Shown here: piece by piece, positions 34,586-43,892 of the stretch
How the letters are laid out: each line of letters starts with the position of its first letter
Numbering within the stretch: the stretch's first letter is position 1
Origin: Nocardia sp. NRRL S-836
GTDB lineage: Bacteria > Actinomycetota > Actinomycetes > Mycobacteriales > Pseudonocardiaceae
Direction: 5' to 3'
Length of the DNA: 64,000 nt
Assembly (NCBI RefSeq): GCF_001279525.1
Contig: NZ_LGDY01000080.1
Location: forward strand, 1-64,000
The notes under the pieces: generated by a model
Database searches by the model: none
What the model was told of the DNA's origin: nothing
The model's input: the letters and a program-made list of their open reading frames with translations, nothing else
Program-made: the position numbers and the translations under genes

Positions 34586-35700
34586 CGGTCCACCCCGAGC
34601 CCGGTGGCGGCACACGCGGCGAACCGGAACCTCTCCTGGATGCCGCGGTTGTCGAGGACGGACGTGACGCGTGGTGGGGTCCCCCCGGCGCCGGCCGCGA
34701 TCCGCACCGCGACCAGGTGCGGGCCCGGTGCGCCCGCGACGCGCTCCAGGCAGGCGTGGACCTGCTCGACGGTCCGGCAGACCGCGGCGGTGCGGTAGCC
34801 GACGGAGAGCGCGAGGCGGTCCCAGGCGACCGGGTGGGCGCGGGTCCGTTGGCCACCGGTGGAGTCGTAGGCACCGTTGTCCAGCACCAGGTGGGTCAGG
34901 TTCGGCGGCTTCCTGTCACCCACCAGCGCCAGGCCACCGAGGTGCATCAACGCGGAGCCGTCGCCGTCCACCACGACGACCCGCCGGTCGGGCCGGGCGA
35001 CCGCCGTGCCCAGGCCCAGGCCGATCGCGTGACCCATGCTGCCCTGCACGTAGAAGTTGCCAGGGCGGTCGTCCAGCCCGAACAGCTCGCGGCTGATCAT
35101 GCCGGTGGTGCTGTAGACCAACGCGTCGCCCAGGTGTGCGCAGATCGCGGCCACCGCGTCCGCGCGACGCATCACCGCGTCCGTGCCCGTGCCCGGAACA
35201 GGGCACGAGGCCAGTGCCGCCTTCGGCACGAGCAGGGCGAAGCAGCGGTCGTGCCGGTGCTCCCGTTCCGCGCGGTCGAGCGCGGCGGCGAGGGAGTCCA
35301 CCGACGGCCCGAGCACCTCGTGCGCCACCCCCACGGCGTCCAGCAGCGCGGCCGTGCCGCGCCCCATGACCTCGTGGTGCGGCTCGTCGTCGCCTGCGTG
35401 CGGCCACCCCCGCAGGCTCATCACGACCAGCAGCGGGATGTCGTAGGACATCAGCAGGGAGGTCAGCGGGTCGAGCAGGTTGCCCAGCCCGGAGTTCTGC
35501 ACCAGCAGCGCCGCGCGGCGGCCGGCGAGCTGCGCGCCGGCCGCCATCGCCATCGCCACGCCCTCGTTGGGCGCCGGGACGTAGGCACCGCGGCGTTCCA
35601 GGACGGCGAACGCGCCTTGCAGGTAGGAGCAGGGAACACCGGTGAAGAAGTCGAACCCGCGCGACTCCAGCGCGTCGCAGAACACCTCCGCCTCGATCAC
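34582..35700 (-). CDS. ppd: phosphonopyruvate decarboxylase
   Basis: The 372-aa thiamine-diphosphate enzyme has FFTGVPCSYLQGAF at the N-terminus and PNEG, whose Glu46 should activate the cofactor. The Mg/ThDP motif GDGSALMHLGGLALVGDRKPPNLTHLVLDN lies near 235-265, followed by STGGQ, typical of phosphonopyruvate and sulfopyruvate decarboxylases. It removes CO2 from phosphonopyruvate to give phosphonoacetaldehyde, pulling the unfavourable mutase reaction forward. Adjacent PEP mutase settles the phospho- rather than sulfo- assignment. The GTG at 35700 overlaps the mutase stop by 4 nt; the longer upstream frame is inside the mutase gene. Confidence 0.88.
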   Translation of the reverse strand: MIEAEVFCDALESRGFDFFTGVPCSYLQGAFAVLERRGAYVPAPNEGVAMAMAAGAQLAGRRAALLVQNSGLGNLLDPLTSLLMSYDIPLLVVMSLRGWPHAGDDEPHHEVMGRGTAALLDAVGVAHEVLGPSVDSLAAALDRAEREHRHDRCFALLVPKAALASCPVPGTGTDAVMRRADAVAAICAHLGDALVYSTTGMISRELFGLDDRPGNFYVQGSMGHAIGLGLGTAVARPDRRVVVVDGDGSALMHLGGLALVGDRKPPNLTHLVLDNGAYDSTGGQRTRAHPVAWDRLALSVGYRTAAVCRTVEQVHACLERVAGAPGPHLVAVRIAAGAGGTPPRVTSVLDNRGIQERFRFAACAATGLGVDR

Positions 35701-36551
35701 GCTCCCCACTCCTCCCACTCGGCGGTCCTGGTCAGGGCGAAGACCTCCTTCACCGGCGCGATCGAGTCCTCGGCGGTGGCCGCGTCGCCACGCAGGTGGA
35801 TCTCGCTCAGCACCGTGCGCACGGCCAGCACGCAGGCCCGCAGGGCCTGGTTGGCGTAGATGACCAGCGAGACCCCGGCGTCCTGCGCCTCGGCCAGGCT
35901 CCACCGGTAGTAGGTGGTCGGCACCACGACCACCGGCGCGCGACGGCACCACCGGCGGAGGAACTCGACGATCTCGTCAGGCTCGCGCCGCTTCGAGTGG
36001 ACCAGCACGGCGTCCGCGCCCGCGTCGACGTAGTGGTGTGCCCTGCGCAGCGCCTCGTCCATGCCCGCGCCGGCGATCAGGGCCTCGCAGCGGGCCACCA
36101 CGGTGAAGTCCGGGTCACGCCTGCTGCGCACGGCCGCCTCGACGCGCTGGGCGAACACGTCCGGGTCCTCCAGGACCTGTCCCCCGTCGAGGTAGCTGTT
36201 GCGCTTGGGGAACACCTTGTCCTCGACGCAGATCCCGGCGATGCCCGCCGCCTCGCACAGCCGCACCACGCGGACGAGGTTGATCGCGGCGCCGAACCCG
36301 GTGTCGCAGTCGACCAGCGAGGGCAGGACCGTCGCACCGTCGATGAGCGCGGCGGCGTCGAGGCACTCGGTCATCGTCAGCAGGCCGAGGTCCGGCAGCG
36401 CACGGGTGGCCGACAACTCGAAGCTGGACACCCACACGCCGTCGAAGCCCGCCTCCTCGACCATCCGGGCGGTCAGCGGGTCCCTCGCCCCGACGATGCG
36501 CGAGACAGCCGGTCGTGTCAGCAGTTCGCGCAGTTCAGCGGCCTTGCTCAT
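35697..36551 (-). CDS. pepM: phosphoenolpyruvate phosphomutase
   Basis: The 284-aa protein is a PEP mutase/isocitrate lyase superfamily member with the diagnostic active-site loop EDKVFPKRNS (Glu110, Asp111, Lys112, Lys116, Asn118, Ser119), which distinguishes true C-P bond-forming mutases from lyases. DCDTGFG (Asp81, Asp83) binds magnesium. It converts phosphoenolpyruvate to phosphonopyruvate, the entry step of nearly all phosphonate natural products. The ATG at 36551 overlaps the upstream methyltransferase gene by 17 bp, and the stop overlaps ppd. This is the gene that identifies the region as a phosphonate cluster. Confidence 0.92.
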   Translation of the reverse strand: MSKAAELRELLTRPAVSRIVGARDPLTARMVEEAGFDGVWVSSFELSATRALPDLGLLTMTECLDAAALIDGATVLPSLVDCDTGFGAAINLVRVVRLCEAAGIAGICVEDKVFPKRNSYLDGGQVLEDPDVFAQRVEAAVRSRRDPDFTVVARCEALIAGAGMDEALRRAHHYVDAGADAVLVHSKRREPDEIVEFLRRWCRRAPVVVVPTTYYRWSLAEAQDAGVSLVIYANQALRACVLAVRTVLSEIHLRGDAATAEDSIAPVKEVFALTRTAEWEEWGA

Positions 36552-37236
36552 GCGTGCCACCCCTCGGCGTGCTCCGGTGCCACGGCGTCGCGCGCTCCAC
36601 CTCGAACAGGCAGTGCCAGTGGTACGAGCCGGCCTCCCCGTGCTCGGCCTCGAAGGCGTCGAGCAGTCTGAACCCCCGGTGCAGCCGCACCAGGTCTGCC
36701 GCGTCGGCGTAGAGGTGCGGGTGGACCTTGTCGTCGGTCGCCCGGGGCTGGACGAACGTGTTCGCCGCGACCTCGACGCCCCGGCCGTACTGCGCGTTGC
36801 GCTTGGACAGCATCGTGGCCTGGTAGAGGCCACCGGGGCGGAGGACTCGGCGCACCTCCCCCAGCACGCGCGCCAGACCGTCCTCGTCGGCGTGGTAGAC
36901 CACGTTGAAGGCCAGCACGAGGTCGAAGGCACCGGTCGCACAGGGCAGGGACGTGATGTCGGCGACGTCGGCCACCAGGGGCACTCGCCGGTCGGCCGCC
37001 TCACCGCGGACGAACTCCACGGCGGCGGGACTGCGGTCGATCGCGTGGACGGCGAAGCCCTCCTCCGCCAGCAGGAACGTGTGCCGTCCGATGCCGCAGC
37101 CGAGGTCGAGCACGTCGCGCACGCCGCGGTCGCGCAAGCGGTGGACGGTGTCCACCACCCAGGGGTGCGGCGCGACCCAGCCGCTGCGCCCCTGCCGGGT
37201 GCGCCACATCCGGTCCCAGTAGAGGTGCGCGGTCAT
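36535..37236 (-). CDS. class I SAM-dependent methyltransferase
   Basis: The 233-aa product has VLDLGCGIGRHTFLLAEEG (motif I, about 41-60), VHAIDRS (acidic end of strand 2) and FDLVLAFNVVYHADEDGLARVLGEVRRVLRPGGLY (motifs II-III), a typical small-molecule methyltransferase. It is the first gene of the five-gene unit methyltransferase-pepM-ppd-ATP-grasp-oxygenase, starting at ATG 37236 behind a GGGGCGGCG stretch. It most likely methylates a phosphonate intermediate or its amine/hydroxyl group; which atom cannot be told. Confidence 0.8.
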   Translation of the reverse strand: MTAHLYWDRMWRTRQGRSGWVAPHPWVVDTVHRLRDRGVRDVLDLGCGIGRHTFLLAEEGFAVHAIDRSPAAVEFVRGEAADRRVPLVADVADITSLPCATGAFDLVLAFNVVYHADEDGLARVLGEVRRVLRPGGLYQATMLSKRNAQYGRGVEVAANTFVQPRATDDKVHPHLYADAADLVRLHRGFRLLDAFEAEHGEAGSYHWHCLFEVERATPWHRSTPRGGTHEQGR

Positions 37237-37571
37237 CTCGCCGCCCCGCCGGGTTCTCGACGGGAGATTGCGACATCCGAATGAACCACGCGCGTTCGGG
37301 GCACGAAATCACCTACCCGGCCGAGTGACGAGAATTGCGCACGGTGACGCGAACCGATTCCGTCATCCATTCGGACAACGTCAGAAGCACTGAACATGAA
37401 TCCTCCCGGCCTGTTCGAGGTCACTGTACCGACATCGACTCAGCCCGGCGTGTCGAAATCAGACCCGACCCGCATGCGGTGGGAATATCACCTTGACTGG
37501 AATGCAACGTGAAAGGCCTACGCAATCCCGGGGAAGGGATCGCCGTTCGGGCCGGGGAGGACGAGCAAACA
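37237..37571. promoter_or_regulatory. divergent promoter region of the phosphonate genes
   Basis: This 335-bp gap separates the leftward pepM operon from the rightward kinase gene and must contain both promoters. It is less GC-rich than the genes. TCCGAATG (37276-37283) and CATTCGGA (37368-37375) are an 8-bp inverted pair 84 bp apart that could be two half-sites of one regulator. No ORF with gene-like content is seen. GGGGAGG lies 12 bases before the kinase ATG. Confidence 0.45.
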
Positions 37572-38222
37572 ATGATCATCGCTTTGGACGGACCCGACGG
37601 CGCGGGCAAGAGCACTCAAGTCCGCGACCTGGTCGCATGGGCACGGGCGGAGGGACACTCCGCCGCCGTCGTCGGCAAATGGGACGTGTTCCGCCACGAC
37701 GTGGTGCCGTACGCGCGGTTCCTGCGGGGCACGGACCAGGTGGACCTGCGCACCTGCATCGCGGAGATGCCCACCCCGGCACGGATGCTGTTCCTGGGGT
37801 GGATGAACGCCACCGCGGCCACCCGCGCACTCGAACGCACCGAGGACCTCGTGGTCCTGGACGGCTACCGGGCCAAGCACGCGGCAGCCGAACTGCTCGC
37901 CGACTGCCCACCCGACCTCGTGCACACGATCAACGCCACGATGGCGCCCGTCGACTCGGTCGTCTACCTCGACGTCACCCCGGAAGAGGCCCTGCGCCGC
38001 AAAGGCGACGACCTCGCCCCCTACGAGTGCGGCCGGGACGCCGGGTGCTCCCCCGCGCGCTTCCTGACCCACCAGACGGCCGTCCGCCGGGTCTTGCTCG
38101 ACTGGGCGCGCACGCGGGGATGGACGGTGATCCCCAGTGACTCCCAGCAGAACGTCCAACGCGCCCTGCGCGACCACGTCACCGCACTGCTCCACACCCG
38201 CACCGCGGTGGGACAGCGGTGA
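37572..38222 (+). CDS. thymidylate-kinase-like P-loop kinase
   Basis: The 216-aa product begins MIIALDGPDGAGKST, the P-loop of the dTMP kinase family, and has a lid-like RRKGDDLAPYECG and the VVLDGYRAKHAA segment that replaces the usual DRY substrate motif. The substrate-binding part is divergent from housekeeping Tmk. It is the only plus-strand gene in the phosphonate locus, opposite the pepM operon. It may phosphorylate a nucleotide-linked or free phosphonate intermediate, or give self-resistance by phosphorylating the product; both are inference. The ATG at 37572 is chosen because it begins the P-loop strand; an upstream GTG at 37509 would add 21 non-conserved residues. Confidence 0.65.
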   Translation: MIIALDGPDGAGKSTQVRDLVAWARAEGHSAAVVGKWDVFRHDVVPYARFLRGTDQVDLRTCIAEMPTPARMLFLGWMNATAATRALERTEDLVVLDGYRAKHAAAELLADCPPDLVHTINATMAPVDSVVYLDVTPEEALRRKGDDLAPYECGRDAGCSPARFLTHQTAVRRVLLDWARTRGWTVIPSDSQQNVQRALRDHVTALLHTRTAVGQR

Positions 38223-38234
38223 CCGACCGGGCGT

Positions 38235-39383
38235 CTAGACCGTCGCCAGCGCCCGCCGCTGGAACACCACCAGCGCGACGCCGAGCACCACCACCGCCAT
38301 GCCCGCCAGCACCGCGACCTCGACCAGAACCGACCCCAGCCCCGCCGACGGACGGGACAGCGTCAGCAGCGCGTCCATCGCCCACGAGTGCGGGAACAGG
38401 TAGCCGATCGTGCCCAGCGTCTCGCCGGCCACCTCGCGCGGCCACAGGCAGCCGCCCAGCATGCCCAGCACGATGCCGACCGGCGGACCGATGGCCGGAG
38501 CCTGCTGCGGTGAGCGCACCAAGGCGCCGACCAGCATCGCGGCACCCGTGGCGATCAGGCAGAACAGCGCCACGACCACCCCCACGCCCAGCGGGTCACC
38601 CCACCGCACGTCGAACAGGAACCGGCTCACCACGATGATCAGCAGGGACTGCGCGAGCGCCACCGCGAACCGGCTCAGCGCCTCGCCCAGCAGCACCTGG
38701 CTGCGCCGCACCGGTGCGGCCAGGGAGCGGCGGACCATGCCGATGCGGCGGCTCTCGACCAGCGCGGCGGCGACGGCCATCGAGTTGACGAACGTGAACA
38801 GCAGCAGGTTCGCGGGTGCGGTGTAGGCGAAGCCGGTCGGCTTGGCGGGCTCGCCGCCTCCCGCTGAGGCGACGGTGACCGCCACCGACTGCTCCTTGGC
38901 CTTGCGCACCAGTTCCGCGGCCTGCTCCGGTGACGCGCCCGCCGCCCGTGCCGCGCGGGTCGCCTCCAGCACCGCCGCCACCTTGCCGACCGCCACGTCG
39001 ATCTCGCTGCGCGCGGCCATGCCGCTGCCGCTGGTCTGGGTCATGACCAGTTCGAGGTCGGTGTCGCCCGGTGTCACGACCAGCCCCGCGGCCAGCTCGC
39101 CCCGGCGGACGTCGTCGCGGACCTCCTGCGCGGACTCCGCGCGCCGCACCTCCAGTGCCTTGTCGGACTCCAGTTCGGCGACCACGGCCGCCGAGACCGG
39201 GTCGGAGGTGTCGGCGACCACGGCCACCGGCAGCTTCGCGTCCGCCGCGTCGCCGCCCAGGGCCATGCCGACGAACACGATCGTCACGAACGGCATGACG
39301 ACGATGAAGAACATGCCGACCTTGTCGCGCAGCTGGCGCTTCAGGTTGGCCAGCACCAGCGCGATGACGGGACGGGGCCTCAT
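38235..39383 (-). CDS. ABC-2 type transporter permease
   Basis: The 382-aa membrane protein has one N-terminal transmembrane helix (FFIVVMPFVTIVFVGMALGG), a large extracytoplasmic loop (about 45-190), and five further helices to the C-terminus, the layout of long ABC-2/DrrB-like permeases (YhgE/YadH type). It is the last gene of the 17-gene minus-strand operon and overlaps the related permease upstream by 4 nt. With that permease and the ATPase it forms an exporter, most likely for the polyketide product. Confidence 0.8.
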   Translation of the reverse strand: MRPRPVIALVLANLKRQLRDKVGMFFIVVMPFVTIVFVGMALGGDAADAKLPVAVVADTSDPVSAAVVAELESDKALEVRRAESAQEVRDDVRRGELAAGLVVTPGDTDLELVMTQTSGSGMAARSEIDVAVGKVAAVLEATRAARAAGASPEQAAELVRKAKEQSVAVTVASAGGGEPAKPTGFAYTAPANLLLFTFVNSMAVAAALVESRRIGMVRRSLAAPVRRSQVLLGEALSRFAVALAQSLLIIVVSRFLFDVRWGDPLGVGVVVALFCLIATGAAMLVGALVRSPQQAPAIGPPVGIVLGMLGGCLWPREVAGETLGTIGYLFPHSWAMDALLTLSRPSAGLGSVLVEVAVLAGMAVVVLGVALVVFQRRALATV

Positions 39384-40585
39384 GCGAACCTGCCCTTGCG
39401 GAAGCCGAGCAACGCCAGCGTGCCTGCGACCACGCCGATGCCGGTGACCACGGCGATCGGCACGAGCACGGCGGACGGTCCGGCGCCGGTGCCCGCCAGC
39501 TCTGACAAGCCCGCCGACACCCAGCCGTTGGGCGTGATCAGCGAGACGCCGCGCAGCCACTCGGGCAGGTTGTAGACGGGCACGATGCTGCCGCCCAGGA
39601 ACGCGAACACGAACGCCACGCCGAGCGTGTAGCCGTCGGCCTGCGCATCGGTCTTCGCGCGGCTGGCCACCAGCATCACGATCGCGGTCGCCGCGAACAC
39701 GTGCGCCAGCAGCAGCGCGAACACCGCGAGCGGGTCGCCCCAGCTCGCGCCGAAGATCAGCACGGACGACAGCCAGGTCGCGCACATGCTGACCAGCGCC
39801 AGCCCGAACCCGACCGCGCTCTTGCCCACCAGCGCAGTCCACAGGGGCACCGGCGCGGCGCGCATCCGGTCGAGCGTGCCGTTCTGCCGCTCGCTGAGCA
39901 GGCTGCGGGCGGTGGTGCCGACGACGAAGAACGCGAACATCACCGCCATGCCCGCGCCGTAGTGCACGGCCAGGTCCACCCGCCCGCCCGAGACCGGGTC
40001 GCCGACCAGTGACAGCGCCGGCCCGGCCTTGCCGTTCTCCTCGACGAACAGCTGCACCCGGTCGGCGGGCACGCCCGCCGCCAGCGAGGCGCGCACGGCC
40101 AGCGTCCTGGCCTCGACCAGGGCCGAGATCCGGTCGACCATGCTGCGCGCCACCACACCCGCCAGTGGCGACTCTGGCGACTCCAGGACGGACACCTGCC
40201 CGCCGCGGCCCGCGCCGACGCCCTCGCTGAACCCGGCCGGGAACACCAGGGCCGCACCCGACTCGCCGCCGTCGACCGCGCTGCGCGCCGCGGCCTCGTC
40301 CGGGTACTTGCGGAAGGTCAGCACGCCCTTGAGCTCATCGGTGTTCAGCGCTTCGCGCTGCACGCTGGCGGGGAACTCGCCGCCGTCGAGGTCGACCACG
40401 CCGATGGTCGCCTTGAGCGGCGGGTCGTCGTCACCACCCAGCGCCAACCCGAACATCGTCGCGAGCAGGATCGGCGCGACGAGCGCGATCAGCGGCGCGG
40501 TGCCGTCCCGCAGCCGCGACCGCAACTCGTGGCCGCCCACCACCAGCAGGGCACGCACAGTGCTCTTCCCCAAGGTTTTCGCCAC
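39380..40585 (-). CDS. ABC-2 type transporter permease
   Basis: The 401-aa protein is a paralogue of the following gene: a first transmembrane helix (APLIALVAPILLATMFGLALGG), a long outer loop (about 45-205), and five more helices ending in VPIAVVTGIGVVAGTLALLGF. The pair should form a heterodimeric membrane channel. The start given is GTG 40585; another GTG nine codons in has a better GGGGAAG ribosome site and is an alternative. The gene is 18 bp downstream of the ATPase gene. Confidence 0.8.
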   Translation of the reverse strand: MAKTLGKSTVRALLVVGGHELRSRLRDGTAPLIALVAPILLATMFGLALGGDDDPPLKATIGVVDLDGGEFPASVQREALNTDELKGVLTFRKYPDEAAARSAVDGGESGAALVFPAGFSEGVGAGRGGQVSVLESPESPLAGVVARSMVDRISALVEARTLAVRASLAAGVPADRVQLFVEENGKAGPALSLVGDPVSGGRVDLAVHYGAGMAVMFAFFVVGTTARSLLSERQNGTLDRMRAAPVPLWTALVGKSAVGFGLALVSMCATWLSSVLIFGASWGDPLAVFALLLAHVFAATAIVMLVASRAKTDAQADGYTLGVAFVFAFLGGSIVPVYNLPEWLRGVSLITPNGWVSAGLSELAGTGAGPSAVLVPIAVVTGIGVVAGTLALLGFRKGRFA

Positions 40586-40603
40586 TCCCTAGCTCGGCCC
40601 GCG

Positions 40604-41542
<939 letters not shown>

Positions 41543-41555
41543 GACGTCCTCTCGA

Positions 41556-42584
41556 TCAAGATTCGCACCCGTCGATCCGCTCCGGCTGGGAGGCGCCCAC
41601 CACGTTGTTGCGGAAGCGCTGGTTGCCGGGGTCGGTGCCGATCTGCACGTCGAACGGGCTGTTGCCGGTGATGGTGTTCCACTCGAAGGAGTTGTCGACC
41701 GAGTCGGAGCCGCCCCAGTCCGCCGACGAGGCCAGCACCAGCGCGGCGCCCATGACCGACGGGCCCGTGGGTTCGTTGCCGTGCAACCGGTTGCCGACGA
41801 CCGAGACCCGCTGGACGCCGATGGCCGCGATGCCGACGCCGGAGATCGGTGGCCCGGCGAACCCCAGCACGCCGGGCTCGTCGCCACCGGAGGCCAGGGT
41901 GTTGCCGGTGATGTCGTTGTCGGCGACGAGCACGTCGGCGACGCCGCCGGGCAGCTCACCCTCGTAGGTCTGGTGCAGCAGCAGCACTCCCGCCGCGTTG
42001 CCGTGGCAGCGGTTGCGCAACACCCGCGCGCGGCTGGAGTTGTCGACGAACACACCGAAAGCGTTGGCGGTGCTCTCGCTGTCGGCGACCACCGCGTCGG
42101 CGGCCGGGCAGAACGCCAGCGCGATGCCGCCGTACTGGCTGCCCTCCGCGCGGCAGCGCAACACCTCCACCGCGGCCGACTCACGCACGTACAGGCCCCA
42201 CACCGCGTTGCCGGCCGACTCGACGTCGACGAGCCGCAGGCCGGTGGCGGTGTGCGCGTAGACGCCCGCCCCGGAGAAGCCCTGCACGGTCAGGCCTTCG
42301 ACGGTCACGCCGGACACGTCGTGCACGGTGATGCCGCTGACCACGTCGGCGGGTGCGTCGTGCAGTGCCGGCACGGCGCTGGGCGCGACGGCACCGGGCA
42401 CGATCACCGTGCGGCCCGCGCCCGCGCCGACGAGCGCGACGTCCGGGCGGCCGATCACCAGGCTGCCCTCGTACGTCCCCTCGGCCAGGCGCAGCACCGC
42501 GCCCGGCGCACAGCTGTCGAGCGCTTCCTGAACGGAATCCCCCGGCTGAATGCGAACCTCGGTCCTGACCTCGGTCACGGACAT
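41556..42584 (-). CDS. right-handed parallel beta-helix repeat protein
   Basis: The 342-aa product is made of about ten 22-24-residue coils (GVTVEGLTVQGFSGAGVYAHTATG, VEVLRCRAEGSQYGGIALAFCPA, ARVLRNRCHGNAAGVLLLHQT and similar) of the PbH1/NosD type, preceded by a short strand region where IQPGDSVQEALDSCAPGAVLRLAEGTYEG is the usual N-cap of such proteins. There is no signal peptide, so it works inside the cell. Related folds include pectin lyases, epimerases and some carbohydrate-binding proteins; here it may be an isomerase or lyase acting on the polyketide or sugar. It overlaps the phosphopantetheinyl transferase gene by 10 bp. Confidence 0.7.
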   Translation of the reverse strand: MSVTEVRTEVRIQPGDSVQEALDSCAPGAVLRLAEGTYEGSLVIGRPDVALVGAGAGRTVIVPGAVAPSAVPALHDAPADVVSGITVHDVSGVTVEGLTVQGFSGAGVYAHTATGLRLVDVESAGNAVWGLYVRESAAVEVLRCRAEGSQYGGIALAFCPAADAVVADSESTANAFGVFVDNSSRARVLRNRCHGNAAGVLLLHQTYEGELPGGVADVLVADNDITGNTLASGGDEPGVLGFAGPPISGVGIAAIGVQRVSVVGNRLHGNEPTGPSVMGAALVLASSADWGGSDSVDNSFEWNTITGNSPFDVQIGTDPGNQRFRNNVVGASQPERIDGCES

Positions 42585-43090
42585 CGCAGCGCTCCTCTCG
42601 GCGTGGCGGTCAGTATGGCAAGGGCGACGATCAGGTCACCGCGAAAGCCCCAGCGGGCCATGCCCACGACGGCGGCGCCGTCGCCGGGGCCGGCGGATCG
42701 CCCGGTGAGCCGTGCCAGGGCGGCCGAACCGCTGGCACCGACCACGGTGTAGGCGGAACACTCGGTCATCGAGACGCGGGTGGCCGCCTCGACCTCGGGC
42801 ACGGCGGCGGCCAGCACCGGGCCGGCCCACTCCGCACCGGGCAGCGGCACCTCGCCGCGCGCCTCGAAGTCGTGCCAGGAGAACCCGGGCGGACGCCCGC
42901 CGATCGCCTTCACGAGGCACTCCTTCACCGCGACGGCGGCCGCCGTGGCGAGGCCGGGATCGGCGTGCAGGTCCCGTTCGGCAGGTGAGGCGACGTGCCG
43001 GGTGTAGGCGGGCCCGCTGTAGGACATGGCGCGGGTGACCCTCGCGACGTCGACCACGTCCACGCCGAACAGCATCAGCGGCGCGGTCAC
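42575..43090 (-). CDS. AcpS-type phosphopantetheinyl transferase
   Basis: The 171-aa protein has both AcpS signatures: FGVDVVDVARV (with Asp11, the magnesium site) and AVKECLVKAIGG (Glu57 in the KExxxKA motif). It should load phosphopantetheine on the ACP at 52853-53158. The GTG start at 43090 overlaps the hydrolase stop by 4 nt (GTGA). It is slightly longer than housekeeping AcpS, with an extended C-terminal tail (about 140-171). Confidence 0.8.
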   Translation of the reverse strand: MTAPLMLFGVDVVDVARVTRAMSYSGPAYTRHVASPAERDLHADPGLATAAAVAVKECLVKAIGGRPPGFSWHDFEARGEVPLPGAEWAGPVLAAAVPEVEAATRVSMTECSAYTVVGASGSAALARLTGRSAGPGDGAAVVGMARWGFRGDLIVALAILTATPRGALRCP

Positions 43091-43860
43091 CCGGTGACCC
43101 CGTGCAGGAACCGCAGCAGCTCGGCGGTGTAGACCTCGCCGCGCTCGATCATCGGGATGTGCCCGCAGTCCTCCACGGTGACGAACTCGGTGTTCGCGTG
43201 CCGTGGCACCAGTTCGAGCCACGGCTCGATAGGCGTCATGCGGTCGTGGCGGCCCCAGACGTACAGCGAAGGGCAGGTGACCTTGTCCATCGCCGGGTCG
43301 ACCCGGTAGGTCCTGGTGGCGCGGATGCTGCGGGCCATCGCGACCATCGCCGAACCCTGGCGCAGCAGCTGCGCGGTCGACTCCACCTGCTCGTCGGTGA
43401 ACAGCGGTTCACCGTGGAAGAGGGCGGCCAGCATGCGGTCGCGGAACTGCTCGCCCTGCAACCGCACGTCGCCGCGCCGGTCCATGTTCAGGCCCACGTC
43501 GGGGTCGGCGCTCAGGCCGGGTGCGCCGCTGACCGCGATGGCCTTCACCCGGTCCGGGAAGCGGCCCGCGAGGTCGATGGCGACCAGACCGCCCAGGGAG
43601 TTCGCGCAGACCACGACCTCCTGAGCGCCGGCCGCGTCCACGGCCTCCATCAGGGCGTCCCCGAGGCGTTCGATGGAACCCGCGATCTTCGGGTCCACCC
43701 CGCAGATGGGCTCCTCGGTGCGCAGCACCGGCCACCCGGCGTCGGCGAGGGCGGCGAACGGGTGGTCCCAGATCCAGCCGCCCGCGAACAGGGCGGACAT
43801 GAAGGCCACCAGCGGTCGCCCGCCCGCCGCGGGCCGGTGGTCGGCGGTGAAGACCGTCAT
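43087..43860 (-). CDS. alpha/beta hydrolase
   Basis: The 257-aa product has the alpha/beta-hydrolase fold with the nucleophile elbow CANSLGG (Ser88), GRHD for the acid, and DCGHIPMIE for the catalytic His near the C-terminus. It resembles the lactonase/esterase or thioesterase-like hydrolases of aromatic polyketide clusters, such as methyl esterases and chain-release enzymes. Its place in the operon suggests product release or ester hydrolysis. Confidence 0.75.
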   Translation of the reverse strand: MTVFTADHRPAAGGRPLVAFMSALFAGGWIWDHPFAALADAGWPVLRTEEPICGVDPKIAGSIERLGDALMEAVDAAGAQEVVVCANSLGGLVAIDLAGRFPDRVKAIAVSGAPGLSADPDVGLNMDRRGDVRLQGEQFRDRMLAALFHGEPLFTDEQVESTAQLLRQGSAMVAMARSIRATRTYRVDPAMDKVTCPSLYVWGRHDRMTPIEPWLELVPRHANTEFVTVEDCGHIPMIERGEVYTAELLRFLHGVTG

Positions 43861-43892
43861 CGGGCAGCTCCTGGCGTCGTCACAACAGATCG

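Noticed and set aside
34582..36551. Sulfopyruvate decarboxylase or isocitrate-lyase-type enzymes
   Set aside because: The EDK...KxNS loop in the neighbour defines a PEP mutase, which makes the pair a phosphonate-forming set.
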